Shown piece by piece: positions 25,729 through 34,494 of a stretch of DNA of 64,000 nt. Positions within the stretch are counted from its first letter, which is position 1. Each line of letters starts with the position of its first letter. Below the pieces are notes generated by a model that saw only the letters and a program-made list of their open reading frames with translations, had not been told where the DNA came from and searched no databases. A program made the translations under genes and the position numbers. The stretch comes from Streptosporangium saharense (GTDB lineage Bacteria; Actinomycetota; Actinomycetes; Streptosporangiales; Streptosporangiaceae). Location: positions 124,001 through 188,000 of the forward strand of contig NZ_JACHJP010000006.1 of assembly GCF_014203715.1 (NCBI RefSeq), written 5' to 3'.

Positions 25729-26738
25729 CAGAGCTCCTCCGTCTTCACGATCTGCCGGACGTAGACCGACGTCACGACGAGCAGGAGCAGGGTCAGGACC
25801 ACCGCGATCGCCGCACCGCTTCCCATCTTGGGCGGGCTGCGGAAGGCCTCGGCGAAGGAGAACATCGAGAGGTTGAACGCCTCGCGGTTGGTCGGGCCGT
25901 TCATCAGCACGTAGAGCTGGCTGAAGACCTTGAAGTTCCAGATGATGGACAGGATCGTCAGGACCGAGAAGACCGGCTTGAGCAGGGGGAAGGTGATCTT
26001 CCTGAAGGTCCGCCACGGGGTGGACCCGTCGACCTTGGCCGCCTCGTAGAGCTCCGAGGGGATCCCCTTCAGACCGGCCAGCACCGAGACGGCGATGAAC
26101 GGGAACGACGCCCAGACCACACAGATGATCAACACGATGTAGATCGTGATCGCGTCGTTGAGCCAGGGCTCACCGGTCCAGTCGCTCCTGCCGAACAGCA
26201 GGTTGGACAGCCAGTCGGGCAGCAGGTTCAGCGTCCAGTTGATGATTCCCGCGTCCGCGTCGAACAGCCAGCGCCAGATGACGCCCTGGGCGACCGGGGG
26301 TACGGCCCAGGCGGACATGATGCCGATGACCACGAACAGGGACATCCTGCCGCTCAGTTTGTTGAGCAGTGTGCCGACGGCCGTCCCGAGAACCAGGGTC
26401 AGGGTCACGGTGATGACCGCGAACAGCACGGTGTTGCGGAGTGAGGACCAGAAGATCTCGTTGGCGAAGACCTGGCTGTAGTTGTCCCCGCCCACCCATT
26501 CGGCGGGTACGCCGCGGATCTGGCGCAGCCCCACCTTCTGGAAGGACATGATGATCATCTGGATCAGCGGATAGAGAAGCAGCCCGGCGATGACCAGCAG
26601 ACCGGGGACAAGCAGAACGTAGGGGACGAGCCACGGGGGCATCCCACTCGGTCTGCCCGCCCGCCGGTCACCGTCACGGCGCCGCCCCGGGGTGGCGGAC
26701 CGACCGTCACCCCGGGGGATCGTAGACGTGTTCGTCAT
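25728..26738 (-). CDS. Carbohydrate ABC transporter permease, MalF type
   Basis: This 336-residue inner-membrane permease has a basic, disordered N-terminus of about 30 residues, then six or more hydrophobic segments and an EAA loop (YEAAKVDGSTPWRTFRKITF). It starts two bases after the stop of the binding-protein gene and overlaps the second permease gene, so the three form one operon. With its partner it would pass an oligosaccharide into the cell. The sugar is inferred from the GH3 neighbour, not from this sequence. Confidence 0.9.
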   Translation of the reverse strand: MTNTSTIPRGDGRSATPGRRRDGDRRAGRPSGMPPWLVPYVLLVPGLLVIAGLLLYPLIQMIIMSFQKVGLRQIRGVPAEWVGGDNYSQVFANEIFWSSLRNTVLFAVITVTLTLVLGTAVGTLLNKLSGRMSLFVVIGIMSAWAVPPVAQGVIWRWLFDADAGIINWTLNLLPDWLSNLLFGRSDWTGEPWLNDAITIYIVLIICVVWASFPFIAVSVLAGLKGIPSELYEAAKVDGSTPWRTFRKITFPLLKPVFSVLTILSIIWNFKVFSQLYVLMNGPTNREAFNLSMFSFAEAFRSPPKMGSGAAIAVVLTLLLLVVTSVYVRQIVKTEEL

Positions 26739-26740
26739 GA

Positions 26741-28078
26741 TTACTGCTGGTTCAGAATTTCTTCGATCTCGCCGTTGGCCTTGGCGAGGGCGTCGTCGGG
26801 GTTGGCCTTACCCTCGATGACCGAGCGGGCGGCGTTCTGCAGAACGGCCTTGGTCTCGTTGGCCTCGGTCCAGTTGGGGTCGGCCGGGAAGGCCTTGGCC
26901 TTGGCGAAGGAGGCCGCGAACGGGGCCAGAGCCGGGTCCGAGCTCAGCTTCGCGAGCGCCTCGGGGTAGATCGGCAGCAGGCCACCCTCGGTGGCGTACC
27001 GGCCGGCCCACTCCTTGTTCGTGGCCAGCTTGATGTACTCGGCGGCGAGTTCCTTGTTCTTGGCGTCCTTCCAGATGGCGATGTCGTTGCCACCGAAGAA
27101 GGAGGGGGCCTCACCGCCGGACTTGGCGGGCAGGGGGAAGAAGGCCAGCTTGTCGCCCTTGATCTTGCCGTTGCTGTCCTCCTCGATGCCCGGGAGGTCC
27201 CAGCCGGCGGTCAGGTACATGCCGACCTTGTTGTTGGCGAACCGCTTGCGGATGTCCACCGTGTTCTGGGTGAGGCGGGACTTGCTGGACAGGCCGTCGG
27301 TGACCAGGCTCGTGTAGGTGGCGAAGCCGGCCTTGAAGGCGGGGTCGGTCAGCTTGCCGACCCACTTGCCGTTCTCCTTGACGGCGTACTCGCCGCCCTC
27401 GGACCAGGCGAGCGCGCCCAGGAGGTGGTTGGCGTCGGAGCCGCCGTTGAAGGCGAAGCCGTCGACGTCCTTGCCCTTCTTCTCCTGGATCTTCTTGGCC
27501 GCGGCGACGACCTCGTCCCAGGACTTCGGGACCTCGATGCCGAGCTCCTTGAACCAGTCCTTGCGGTAGAGGACGGCGCGCGAGCCCGCGCCCCAGGGCA
27601 GGGCGTAGACCTGGTCGTCGATGGTCTCCAGGCCGAGCAGGTTCTTCGGGATCTCCGCCTGCTCACCCGCGGAGGCCAGGTCGGTGACCGGCTCAAGGGC
27701 GTCCTGGCTCTGCCAGAGCGGCACCTGGTCGTTGCCGATCTCGGTGACGTCCGGGCCGGCGCCGCCCGCCGCGGCGGCGGTGAACTTGTCGTTCACCTGG
27801 GGCCAGGAGATCCACTCAAGCTTGACGGTGGCGCCGCTCTGCTTCTCGAACTCCGCGTTCAGGGCGTCCATGTACTTCTGGGCGGCCGGGTTGCTGTCGC
27901 CGAGGCGCCACATGGTCAGGGTCTGACCGGCGAACTTCGCGCCACCGCTGGAGGGGGCGCTGGAGGCGTCCGCGTTGGACTGCGCGGGCGTGGTGGGTTC
28001 ACTGCTGCCGCACGCGGCAAGACCCAGGGCGAGGGCGGCGGTGGTTGCCGTCGTGGTGGCGATTCTCGCGAACTTCAC
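26741..28078 (-). CDS. Lipoprotein sugar-binding protein of the ABC transporter
   Basis: This 445-residue extracellular solute-binding protein has a lipoprotein signal peptide with lipobox LAAC and modified Cys at 23, followed by a Ser/Ala-rich linker. The body has type-1 sugar-binding features (LTMWRLGDSNPAAQKY, GPDVTEIGNDQVPLW, GGNDIAIWK). The GTG start has GGAAAGGGAG upstream. It is the first gene of the dasABCD-like operon and faces the second ROK gene across a 212-base gap holding an operator copy. A GlcNAc oligosaccharide is the best guess for the ligand. Confidence 0.9.
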   Translation of the reverse strand: MKFARIATTTATTAALALGLAACGSSEPTTPAQSNADASSAPSSGGAKFAGQTLTMWRLGDSNPAAQKYMDALNAEFEKQSGATVKLEWISWPQVNDKFTAAAAGGAGPDVTEIGNDQVPLWQSQDALEPVTDLASAGEQAEIPKNLLGLETIDDQVYALPWGAGSRAVLYRKDWFKELGIEVPKSWDEVVAAAKKIQEKKGKDVDGFAFNGGSDANHLLGALAWSEGGEYAVKENGKWVGKLTDPAFKAGFATYTSLVTDGLSSKSRLTQNTVDIRKRFANNKVGMYLTAGWDLPGIEEDSNGKIKGDKLAFFPLPAKSGGEAPSFFGGNDIAIWKDAKNKELAAEYIKLATNKEWAGRYATEGGLLPIYPEALAKLSSDPALAPFAASFAKAKAFPADPNWTEANETKAVLQNAARSVIEGKANPDDALAKANGEIEEILNQQ

Positions 28079-28202
28079 TTGAGTTCTCCCTTTCCGGCTT
28101 TCGACGGGGTAGGCGCTCAGCTGCTTTTTTGGCTTGGGTCCCCGCGACCCTCTTGCTCACGGTCAGTGACCGGAGTTGCGACAACCCGCGGCGCGGTCGC
28201 TC

Positions 28203-28230
28203 TTGCCTGCGGGCTGACTAGGGCTAAACT
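28203..28230 (+). promoter_or_regulatory. Promoter of ROK2
   Basis: TTGCCT and TAAACT are separated by 16 bases. The operator begins three bases after the -10 element. The same GGCTAAACT precedes the ROK1 operator. Confidence 0.6.
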
Positions 28231-28232
28231 AA

Positions 28233-28249
28233 CAAGAAACTTTCTTAAA
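28233..28249. promoter_or_regulatory. Shared operator copy 4, between the ABC operon and ROK2
   Basis: CAAGAAACTTTCTTAAA contains AAGAAACTTTCTT, a palindrome with one central mismatch. Its place between divergent genes suggests control of both the transporter operon and the ROK2 gene. Confidence 0.65.
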
Positions 28250-28290
28250 AGAAACGATCGTTAGCGGATCGTGACGGGGGGAAGCCGATC

Positions 28291-29451
28291 TTGTCCAGAC
28301 GTCCGGGAACCCCTCGACTGCTGCGTCAGCTCAATGACCGCGCGGCACTTGAGCTCCTGCTTTCCAGTGGGCCTCTCACCCGCGCCGAGCTGGGAGAACT
28401 CACCGGTCTCTCCAAGGTGACCGCCGGTCAGTTGCTCGCCAGACTTGAGGAACGCAGGCTCGTCGCCATGGTCGGGGAGCAGGCGGGCGGGCGGGGACCG
28501 AACGCGGCGCTCTACGGCGTCGTGCCCTCCTGCGCCTATGTCGCGGGGCTTGACGTGCTGCCCGACCGGATCTGCGCCGGGGTGGCCGACATCACCGGGG
28601 AGACCGTCGCCGAGGTCGCCGTCGATCCCAGCGGTCACGACGACCCGGTGCGGCTGGTGCGCGGCGCCGTGCAGAAGGCGTGCGAGACCGCGGGCATCAC
28701 CCTGGACCTGCTGCGCGCCTTCGTGATCGGCACCAGGGGCGTCGTCGATCCCCGCACCGGCGACGTGCGCTTCTCCTTCGACCTGCCCTCCTGGCACGAG
28801 GGCGTGCTCGCCCAGCTTCGCCGCGACCTCAACGTCCCGGTGACGATCGAGAACGACGTCAACCTGGCCGCGCTCGCCGAGCGCTTCTGCGGCGCGGCCC
28901 TTGAGGTCGAGGACTTCGTGCTCGTCTGGGCCGGGGTCGGCCAGGGGCTCGGGGTCATGCTCGGCGGGCGTCTGCACCGGGGCTTCACCGGGGGCGCGGG
29001 CGAGATCGGCTGGCTGCCCGTGCCCGGGGAGCCGTTGCCGACCGAGGTGACCGAACCCCAGTCCGGCTCGTTCCAGCGCCTGGTCGGCGGTGACGCCCTG
29101 GCCAGCCTGGCGGACGCGCACGGCATCCAGGGGCACTCACTGGCCGATCATGTCCACCGGGCCGTCATGGGCGACGCGGGGGGCTTCCTGGACGAGCTGG
29201 CCGGGCGGCTGGCGGTCGGCGTCGCCGCGGTCGCCGTGGTGCTCGACCCCGGGCTGATCGTGCTCAGCGGCGACATCGGCAGGGCGGGCGGGCAGGTGCT
29301 CGCGGCCAGGGTCGAGGAGGCCGTGGCCAGGGTCTGCCCGAGCCAGCCGAGGGTCGTCGTCTCCGAGGTCGAGGGCAACTCCGTGCTGCGCGGGGCCCTG
29401 GTCTCGGCCCTGAGCCAGGCCCGCGAACAGGTCTTCTCAGAGACGGTGTGA
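28291..29451 (+). CDS. ROK-family transcriptional regulator 2
   Basis: This 386-residue regulator is very similar to ROK1: winged helix PLTRAELGELTGLSKVTAGQ, ENDVN near residue 190, and GGAGEIGWLPV where sugar-binding ROK proteins have GEIGH. The zinc motif CxCGxxGC is absent here too. It begins with TTG after GGGGGAAG; MSRRPGTPRLL aligns with the chosen ROK1 start. Its stop overlaps a possible GTG start of the VanX-like gene. It probably represses its own gene and the divergent transporter operon, and, through the same motif, the biosynthetic operons. Confidence 0.85.
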   Translation: MSRRPGTPRLLRQLNDRAALELLLSSGPLTRAELGELTGLSKVTAGQLLARLEERRLVAMVGEQAGGRGPNAALYGVVPSCAYVAGLDVLPDRICAGVADITGETVAEVAVDPSGHDDPVRLVRGAVQKACETAGITLDLLRAFVIGTRGVVDPRTGDVRFSFDLPSWHEGVLAQLRRDLNVPVTIENDVNLAALAERFCGAALEVEDFVLVWAGVGQGLGVMLGGRLHRGFTGGAGEIGWLPVPGEPLPTEVTEPQSGSFQRLVGGDALASLADAHGIQGHSLADHVHRAVMGDAGGFLDELAGRLAVGVAAVAVVLDPGLIVLSGDIGRAGGQVLAARVEEAVARVCPSQPRVVVSEVEGNSVLRGALVSALSQAREQVFSETV

Positions 29452-30107
29452 GAATTGCGGCTATGCACGACATCGTTCTGATCTCCGATCCCCGGGTGGC
29501 CGCGATTCCGGTCGAGGAGTCCGGCGAGCGGCTGGTCGACGTCAGGGGGCGGCTGCGGGTCGACGAGAGGATGGCCGATCCCGACGGGGCCTTCGCCCAC
29601 CTCAGGCAGGGGCTGGTGGCCAGGCTTGAGGAGGCGCAGCGGCGGCTTCCCGAGGGCTACCGGCTGCTGATCGTCGAGGGGTACCGGCCGCCGGCGATGC
29701 AGCAGCAGATCTTCAACGAGTACTCGGCGGAGCTCCGGGCGACATTTCCGGAAATGTCGCCCGAGGAGATCGTCGCGGCGGCCAGCCGCTACGTCTCGCC
29801 GGTCGAGGTCGCCCCGCACACCGCGGGCGCGGCCGTGGACCTGACCCTGTGCACCGAGGACGGCGTCGAACTCGACATGGGCAGCCCGCTCAACGCGACC
29901 CCCGAGCAGAGCGAGGGCGCCTGCTACACCGCCGCCCCCGACATCTCCCCGCAGGCCCGCCGCAACCGCGAGGTCATGGGCGCGGCCCTCGACGCGGCCG
30001 GTCTGGTCAACTACCCCACCGAGTGGTGGCACTGGTCCTACGGCGACCGCTACTGGGCCATGACCACCGGAGCCCCCTCCGCCCTCTACGGTCCCCGCGC
30101 CATCTGA
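29448..30107 (+). CDS. D-alanyl-D-alanine dipeptidase, VanX/DdpX family
   Basis: This zinc peptidase splits D-Ala-D-Ala. It has the metal motif APHTAGAAVDLTL (HxxGxAxD) and the catalytic EWWHW near the C-terminus. The length of about 219 residues fits VanX. GTG 29448 overlaps the ROK2 stop as GTGA; ATG 29463 is a possible alternative start. No vanH or vanA genes are nearby, so glycopeptide resistance is not indicated. Coupled to a ROK regulator and near NagZ-like enzymes, a role in cell-wall turnover or in guarding against a wall-active product is plausible. Confidence 0.85.
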   Translation: MRIAAMHDIVLISDPRVAAIPVEESGERLVDVRGRLRVDERMADPDGAFAHLRQGLVARLEEAQRRLPEGYRLLIVEGYRPPAMQQQIFNEYSAELRATFPEMSPEEIVAAASRYVSPVEVAPHTAGAAVDLTLCTEDGVELDMGSPLNATPEQSEGACYTAAPDISPQARRNREVMGAALDAAGLVNYPTEWWHWSYGDRYWAMTTGAPSALYGPRAI

Positions 30108-30127
30108 AAAAGGGCACAATCGACCCC

Positions 30128-33100
30128 ATGCGGTTCGGCATCCTCGGCCCCCTGGAGGTCCGCTCCCCGGCCGGTGAGGCGATCGCCGTACCCGGGCCGA
30201 AGCCGCGCGCCCTGCTCGTGATGCTGCTGCTCGAAGCGGGCCGGGTGGTGACCGTCGAGCGCCTCATCGACGGCCAGTACGGCGACGCCCCTCCCTCGGG
30301 CGCGGCCAACGCCGTACAGGCCCAGGTGTCCCGGCTCCGCCGCGTCCTGCCCGCCGAGCTGGTCGAGTTCCATGGGAACGGCTACCGGCTCGCGGCCGAC
30401 CCCGAGGACGTGGACGTCCACCGCTTCGAGCGGCTCACCCGCGAGGGACGGCTGCTGCTGTCCTCAGGGCACCACGCCGCCGCCGCGGCCACGCTGCGGG
30501 AGGCGCTCGGTCTGTGGCGGGGACCCGCCCTGGGGGACCTGCCCTTCGCCGGGGCGCAGGTGGCCCGCCTTGAGGAGCTGAGGCTGACCGCGGCCGAGGA
30601 CCTCGCCGAGGCCGAACTCGCCCTCCCCGAGGCCGACCCGGTGGCCGAGCTGCGGCGCCTGACGGCCGCCAACCCGCTGCGGGAGCGCCTCAGGGGCCAG
30701 CTGATGCGCGCGCTGAGCGCGGCCGGACGCCAGGCTGAGGCGCTTGAGGTCTTCGAGGAGACCCGGCGGCTGCTGGCCGAGGAGCTTGGCGCCGACCCCT
30801 CACCCGAGCTGGCCGAGGTCCACCTGGCCGTGCTGCGCGCCGAACGCCCGGCCCCGGCCCGCAGGAGCGGCCTCACCGCCCAACTGACCAGCTTCCTCGG
30901 GCGTGAGGAGGAGCTGGAACGGCTCGCCGCGCTGCGCGGGAACCGGCTGGTCACGATCGTCGGCCCCGGCGGCACCGGCAAGACCCGCCTGGCGGTCGAG
31001 GCGGCGGGGCGCACCGGGCGCACCGGGCGTGAGGTGTGCTTCGTCGATCTCTCCCCGCTGGCCGACCGGGCGGGGGCCGTCACGGCGCCCCAGGTGGCCC
31101 AGGCGGTGCTCGGCGCCCTCGGGCTGCGCGAGACGGGCCTGCACTCGCTGAGCGCCCCCGACCCGGTGGCGCACCTGACCTCCGCCCTGGCCGGGCAGGA
31201 GACACGGCTGCTCCTCGACAACTGCGAGCACGTGGTCGAGGCCGCCGCGACCCTGGTCCGGGAGCTGCTCGGCGCCTGTCCCGGCCTGTCGGTCCTGGCG
31301 ACCAGCCGCGAGCCGCTGGGCATCACCGGCGAGACGCTGGTCCCGCTCGCGCCGCTCGCCGTACCGCCCCTGGACGCGCCTTCGGAGCTGGCCATGGCCT
31401 GTCCCGCCGTACGGCTGTTCGCCGACCGGGCGGCGGCCGTACGGCCCGGCTTCGAGATCGGTGAGGACAACGTCGCGGCGGTCACCCGGATCTGCGCGGC
31501 GCTCGACGGGCTGCCGCTGGCGATCGAGCTGGCGGCCGCGCGGCTGCGCTCCTTCACCGTCGAGGAGATCGCCGTCCGTCTGGCCGAGCACGGCCGCTTC
31601 CGGCTGCTGTCCCGGGGGGACCGTACGGCCGCCGCCCGCCACAGGACCCTGCACGCGGTCGTCGAGTGGAGCTGGGACCTGCTCACCCCCGAGGAGCGGG
31701 TGCTGGCCAGGCGCTTCGCCGTCTTCTCCGCGAGTGCCTCTCTGGCGTCGGTCGAGGAGGTCTGCGATGTCGAGGACGCCGCGGGCCTGCTGGCCGACCT
31801 GGTGGACAGGTCGCTGGTCGAGACCGACGGCGACCGCTACCGGATGCTCGACACGATCCGGCTGTTCTGCGCGGAACGGCTGGCCGAGGCGGGGGAGCGG
31901 GAGCGGTTGGACCGCGCCCACGCCCGCCACTTCCTCGCCCTGGCGCGCCGGGCCGACCCTTACCTGCGCGGGGCCGAGCAGCTGACGTGGCTCGCCGTGC
32001 TCTCCGTCGACCACGGCAACCTGATGGCCGCGCTGCGTGGGTCCGTGGCCGGGGCGCGGGCCGGTGACGAGGAGGCGTGCCGTACGGCGCTGCGGCTGGT
32101 CACCGCGCTTGCGGCCTACTGGTGGCTGAGCGGACGGCGCGGCCAGGTGGGGGAGATCGCGGCGCGGTTGCTTGAGATGGTTCCCGAGCCCGTCGAGGGG
32201 TTCGAGGAGGAGTACGTCATGTGCGTGGTGCACGCCGTACCCCGTGCGCTGCCCGAGCACTGGCGGCGGGCAGAGGAGACCGTGGCGGGGCTTGAACGGC
32301 TGCGCCATCCCTTCACCGTCGCGCTGTGGGGCATGGCCGCGGGGCCGCCGAGGAAGGCCGAGCTGCGCACGCTCGCGGGCTCGGACGCGTGGCTGCGGAC
32401 CCTGGAGACGCTGAGCGTGTCCCTGCTCGCGCTGCTGGGCGGCGAGCCCGCGCGGGCCGAACGGGGGCTGCGGGAGGCGCTGGCCGGGTTCGACGCGCTG
32501 GGGGAGCGGTGGGGGACGGCCCAGGCGCTCGACTGGCTGGCCACGATCGCGGGCAGGCGCGGGGAGTGGACGCGCGCCCACGACATGTGGACCCGGGCGC
32601 TCGGGCTGTTCGAGCAGCTCGGCACGGCGGAGGAGACGGCGGACGTGCTGGTGCGCAGGGCGGAGGGGCTGGTGTGCCAGGGGGAGGTGGCCGCCGCCGT
32701 CGCCGACTACCGGCGCGCGGGGGAGCTGGCCCGCACCACCGGCAGGCCGGGCGCCGCGGCCACGGCCCACCTGGGGCTGGCGGAGGTCGCCAGGCACGAC
32801 GGCGACCTCGCGGAGGCCAGGCGCCTGCTCGATCTCGCGTCCGAGGCCGCGCGGGACGGTGACTTCGGCATCGAGGGGACACAGGCCCGCGTGCTGGTCG
32901 CGCTCGGCAGGCTCGCCGAGGCCGAGGGCGACCGGGAACGGGCCCGGCTCAGGCACCGCGAGGCCCTCGCCGTCGCGCGCAGCTCCCCGCTGGCCGCCGA
33001 CCTCGCCGACGTCGTCGAGGGGTGGGCCGGGGCCGTACTGCTCGACGGGGCGGGCCGGGAGGCGGCGACGCTGCTCGGCATGGCGGTCGCGCTGCGCGGC

Positions 33101-33250
33101 ACGGTCGTCGCCGGGGACCGCGACGTCGCCAGGATCACCGACGCCGCCCGCGACCTCGTCGGCGCCGAGGTCTTCGCCGAGGCGTTCGCCAGCGGTGCCA
33201 CCATGAGCCACGAGGAGGTGCTGACAGCGCTCGACAGGCACGCCGGGTGA
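30128..33250 (+). CDS. SARP/AfsR-like regulator with NB-ARC and TPR domains
   Basis: This 1,040-residue regulator starts MRFGILGPLEVRS, the standard SARP beginning. A winged-helix DNA-binding domain (about 1-95) is followed by a bacterial transcriptional activation domain (about 97-240), an NB-ARC ATPase (Walker A GPGGTGKTR near 279, Walker B LLLDNCEH near 361) and a TPR-rich C-terminal third. ATG 30128 lies 20 bases after the dipeptidase gene; longer frames run through that gene. Three heptamer repeats of SARP type lie directly after it, in front of the next gene. It may activate that gene and perhaps the cluster. Confidence 0.9.
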   Translation: MRFGILGPLEVRSPAGEAIAVPGPKPRALLVMLLLEAGRVVTVERLIDGQYGDAPPSGAANAVQAQVSRLRRVLPAELVEFHGNGYRLAADPEDVDVHRFERLTREGRLLLSSGHHAAAAATLREALGLWRGPALGDLPFAGAQVARLEELRLTAAEDLAEAELALPEADPVAELRRLTAANPLRERLRGQLMRALSAAGRQAEALEVFEETRRLLAEELGADPSPELAEVHLAVLRAERPAPARRSGLTAQLTSFLGREEELERLAALRGNRLVTIVGPGGTGKTRLAVEAAGRTGRTGREVCFVDLSPLADRAGAVTAPQVAQAVLGALGLRETGLHSLSAPDPVAHLTSALAGQETRLLLDNCEHVVEAAATLVRELLGACPGLSVLATSREPLGITGETLVPLAPLAVPPLDAPSELAMACPAVRLFADRAAAVRPGFEIGEDNVAAVTRICAALDGLPLAIELAAARLRSFTVEEIAVRLAEHGRFRLLSRGDRTAAARHRTLHAVVEWSWDLLTPEERVLARRFAVFSASASLASVEEVCDVEDAAGLLADLVDRSLVETDGDRYRMLDTIRLFCAERLAEAGERERLDRAHARHFLALARRADPYLRGAEQLTWLAVLSVDHGNLMAALRGSVAGARAGDEEACRTALRLVTALAAYWWLSGRRGQVGEIAARLLEMVPEPVEGFEEEYVMCVVHAVPRALPEHWRRAEETVAGLERLRHPFTVALWGMAAGPPRKAELRTLAGSDAWLRTLETLSVSLLALLGGEPARAERGLREALAGFDALGERWGTAQALDWLATIAGRRGEWTRAHDMWTRALGLFEQLGTAEETADVLVRRAEGLVCQGEVAAAVADYRRAGELARTTGRPGAAATAHLGLAEVARHDGDLAEARRLLDLASEAARDGDFGIEGTQARVLVALGRLAEAEGDRERARLRHREALAVARSSPLAADLADVVEGWAGAVLLDGAGREAATLLGMAVALRGTVVAGDRDVARITDAARDLVGAEVFAEAFASGATMSHEEVLTALDRHAG

Positions 33251-33251
33251 C

Positions 33252-33280
33252 TGTCAACGCGCTGTCGGCGGGCTGTCAGC
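33252..33280 (+). promoter_or_regulatory. Three SARP-type heptamer repeats
   Basis: TGTCAAC, TGTCGGC and TGTCAGC recur every 11 bases (4-base spacers), the known arrangement of SARP binding sites. They end 22 bases before the flavin monooxygenase start. Confidence 0.7.
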
Positions 33281-33302
33281 GCCCGCGCCGAAGCTCGTCG
33301 AC

Positions 33303-34457
33303 ATGAAGAACACCACGGTCCTCATCTCCGGCGCGAGCATCGCCGGACCCGCCCTCGCCCACTGGCTCAGCCGCGCGGGCTGCACGGTCACCGTCGTCGA
33401 GAAGGCCCCCGTCTTCCGGCGGGGCGGCCAGGCCGTCGACTTCAAGGGAGCCACCCACCTCGCCGTGCTCGACCGCATGGGCATCCTCGATGAGGTACGG
33501 CGCCGCCAGACGGGCGGGACCGACCAGGAGATCGTCGACGCCAACGGCAGGCGCCTGGCGGTCATGCCCGGGGAGTTCAGCGGCGGCGAGATCGAGATCC
33601 GCCGCGGCGATTTGGCCGTCCTGCTGTACGAGCGGACCAGGGAGAGCTGCGAGTACGTCTTCGGCGACTCCATCACCTCGCTGACCGAGACGGCCGACGG
33701 CGTGCACGTCACCTTCGAACGCGGCGCGCCACGCACCTTCGACCTGGTGGTCGGCGCCGACGGCATCCACTCCAACGTGCGGCGCCTGACCTTCGGCCCC
33801 GAGTCCGACCACGTGAACTTCACCGGCTACTACTACGCGCTGGTCGGCCTGGACTTCGACCACCCGCCCGCGATGTACAACGAGCCGGGCAGGATGGCCG
33901 CGCTCGGTGGCCCCAAGGCGCCCGCGTTCCTCGTCTTCGCCTCGAAGCACCTCGACTACGACCGCTACGACGCCGGGCAGCAGAAGCGGATCCTGGCCGA
34001 CGCCTACCGGGGCATGGGCTGGAAGGTCCCCGAGCTGATTGCCAGGCTGCGCGACGCCGAGGACGTTTACCTCGACTCGATCAGCATGGTCAAGATGGAC
34101 GACTACTCCAGGGGGCGGGTCGTGCTGCTCGGCGACGCCGCCTACGGCAACACCCTGGGTGGCTTCGGCAGCGGCCTGGCGATCGTCGGCGCCTACGTGC
34201 TGGCCGGGGAACTGGTCGAGGCGGACGGCGACCACAGGGCCGCTTTCCGGAAATATCAGGAAATCATGCATGGCTACGCGACGGTAGCCAGGCAGGGCAG
34301 CGCCGGACCCTTCCTCGCGCCGCCCTCGCCGCTGCGCATCACGATGCGCAACTGGATGTTCAAGAGCAGGTTCCTGCTCGGGATGATGCTGAAGATGACC
34401 GACAGGTTCGCCACCTCCGTCGACCTCAAGGACTATCCCGCCCTCGTCACACGGTGA
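33303..34457 (+). CDS. FAD-dependent monooxygenase (TetX/PHBH-like)
   Basis: This 384-residue group A flavoprotein has the dinucleotide-binding GASIAGPALAHWL at the N-terminus, VVGADGIHSNVR near residue 155 and GDAAYGNTLGGFGSGLAI near 279. It would hydroxylate an aromatic or lipophilic compound. It directly follows the SARP gene and its heptamer repeats, an order common in actinomycetes outside NRPS clusters, so it may be a detoxifying enzyme rather than a pathway enzyme. Its stop lies inside a large hairpin shared with the convergent operon. Confidence 0.85.
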   Translation: MKNTTVLISGASIAGPALAHWLSRAGCTVTVVEKAPVFRRGGQAVDFKGATHLAVLDRMGILDEVRRRQTGGTDQEIVDANGRRLAVMPGEFSGGEIEIRRGDLAVLLYERTRESCEYVFGDSITSLTETADGVHVTFERGAPRTFDLVVGADGIHSNVRRLTFGPESDHVNFTGYYYALVGLDFDHPPAMYNEPGRMAALGGPKAPAFLVFASKHLDYDRYDAGQQKRILADAYRGMGWKVPELIARLRDAEDVYLDSISMVKMDDYSRGRVVLLGDAAYGNTLGGFGSGLAIVGAYVLAGELVEADGDHRAAFRKYQEIMHGYATVARQGSAGPFLAPPSPLRITMRNWMFKSRFLLGMMLKMTDRFATSVDLKDYPALVTR

Positions 34458-34485
34458 GGCGCGGTTCACCGGGTGACGAGGGCGG
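34438..34485. terminator. Bidirectional hairpin between convergent operons
   Basis: CCGCCCTCGTCAC and GTGACGAGGGCGG pair over 13 bases, with an inner CGGTGA/TCACCG pair. It overlaps the 3' end of the monooxygenase gene and ends ten bases before the stop of the dimethylformamidase-like gene. Confidence 0.7.
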
Positions 34486-34494
34486 AAGAACGGG

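Noticed and set aside
24877-28078. Incomplete ABC transporter (missing ATPase) as a sign of gene loss
   Set aside because: Actinomycete CUT1 sugar transporters normally lack a local ATPase and use the shared MsiK.
29448-30107. Glycopeptide (vancomycin-type) resistance operon
   Set aside because: Only a VanX-like gene is present. VanH, VanA and VanRS-type genes are missing, and the neighbours are a ROK and a SARP gene.
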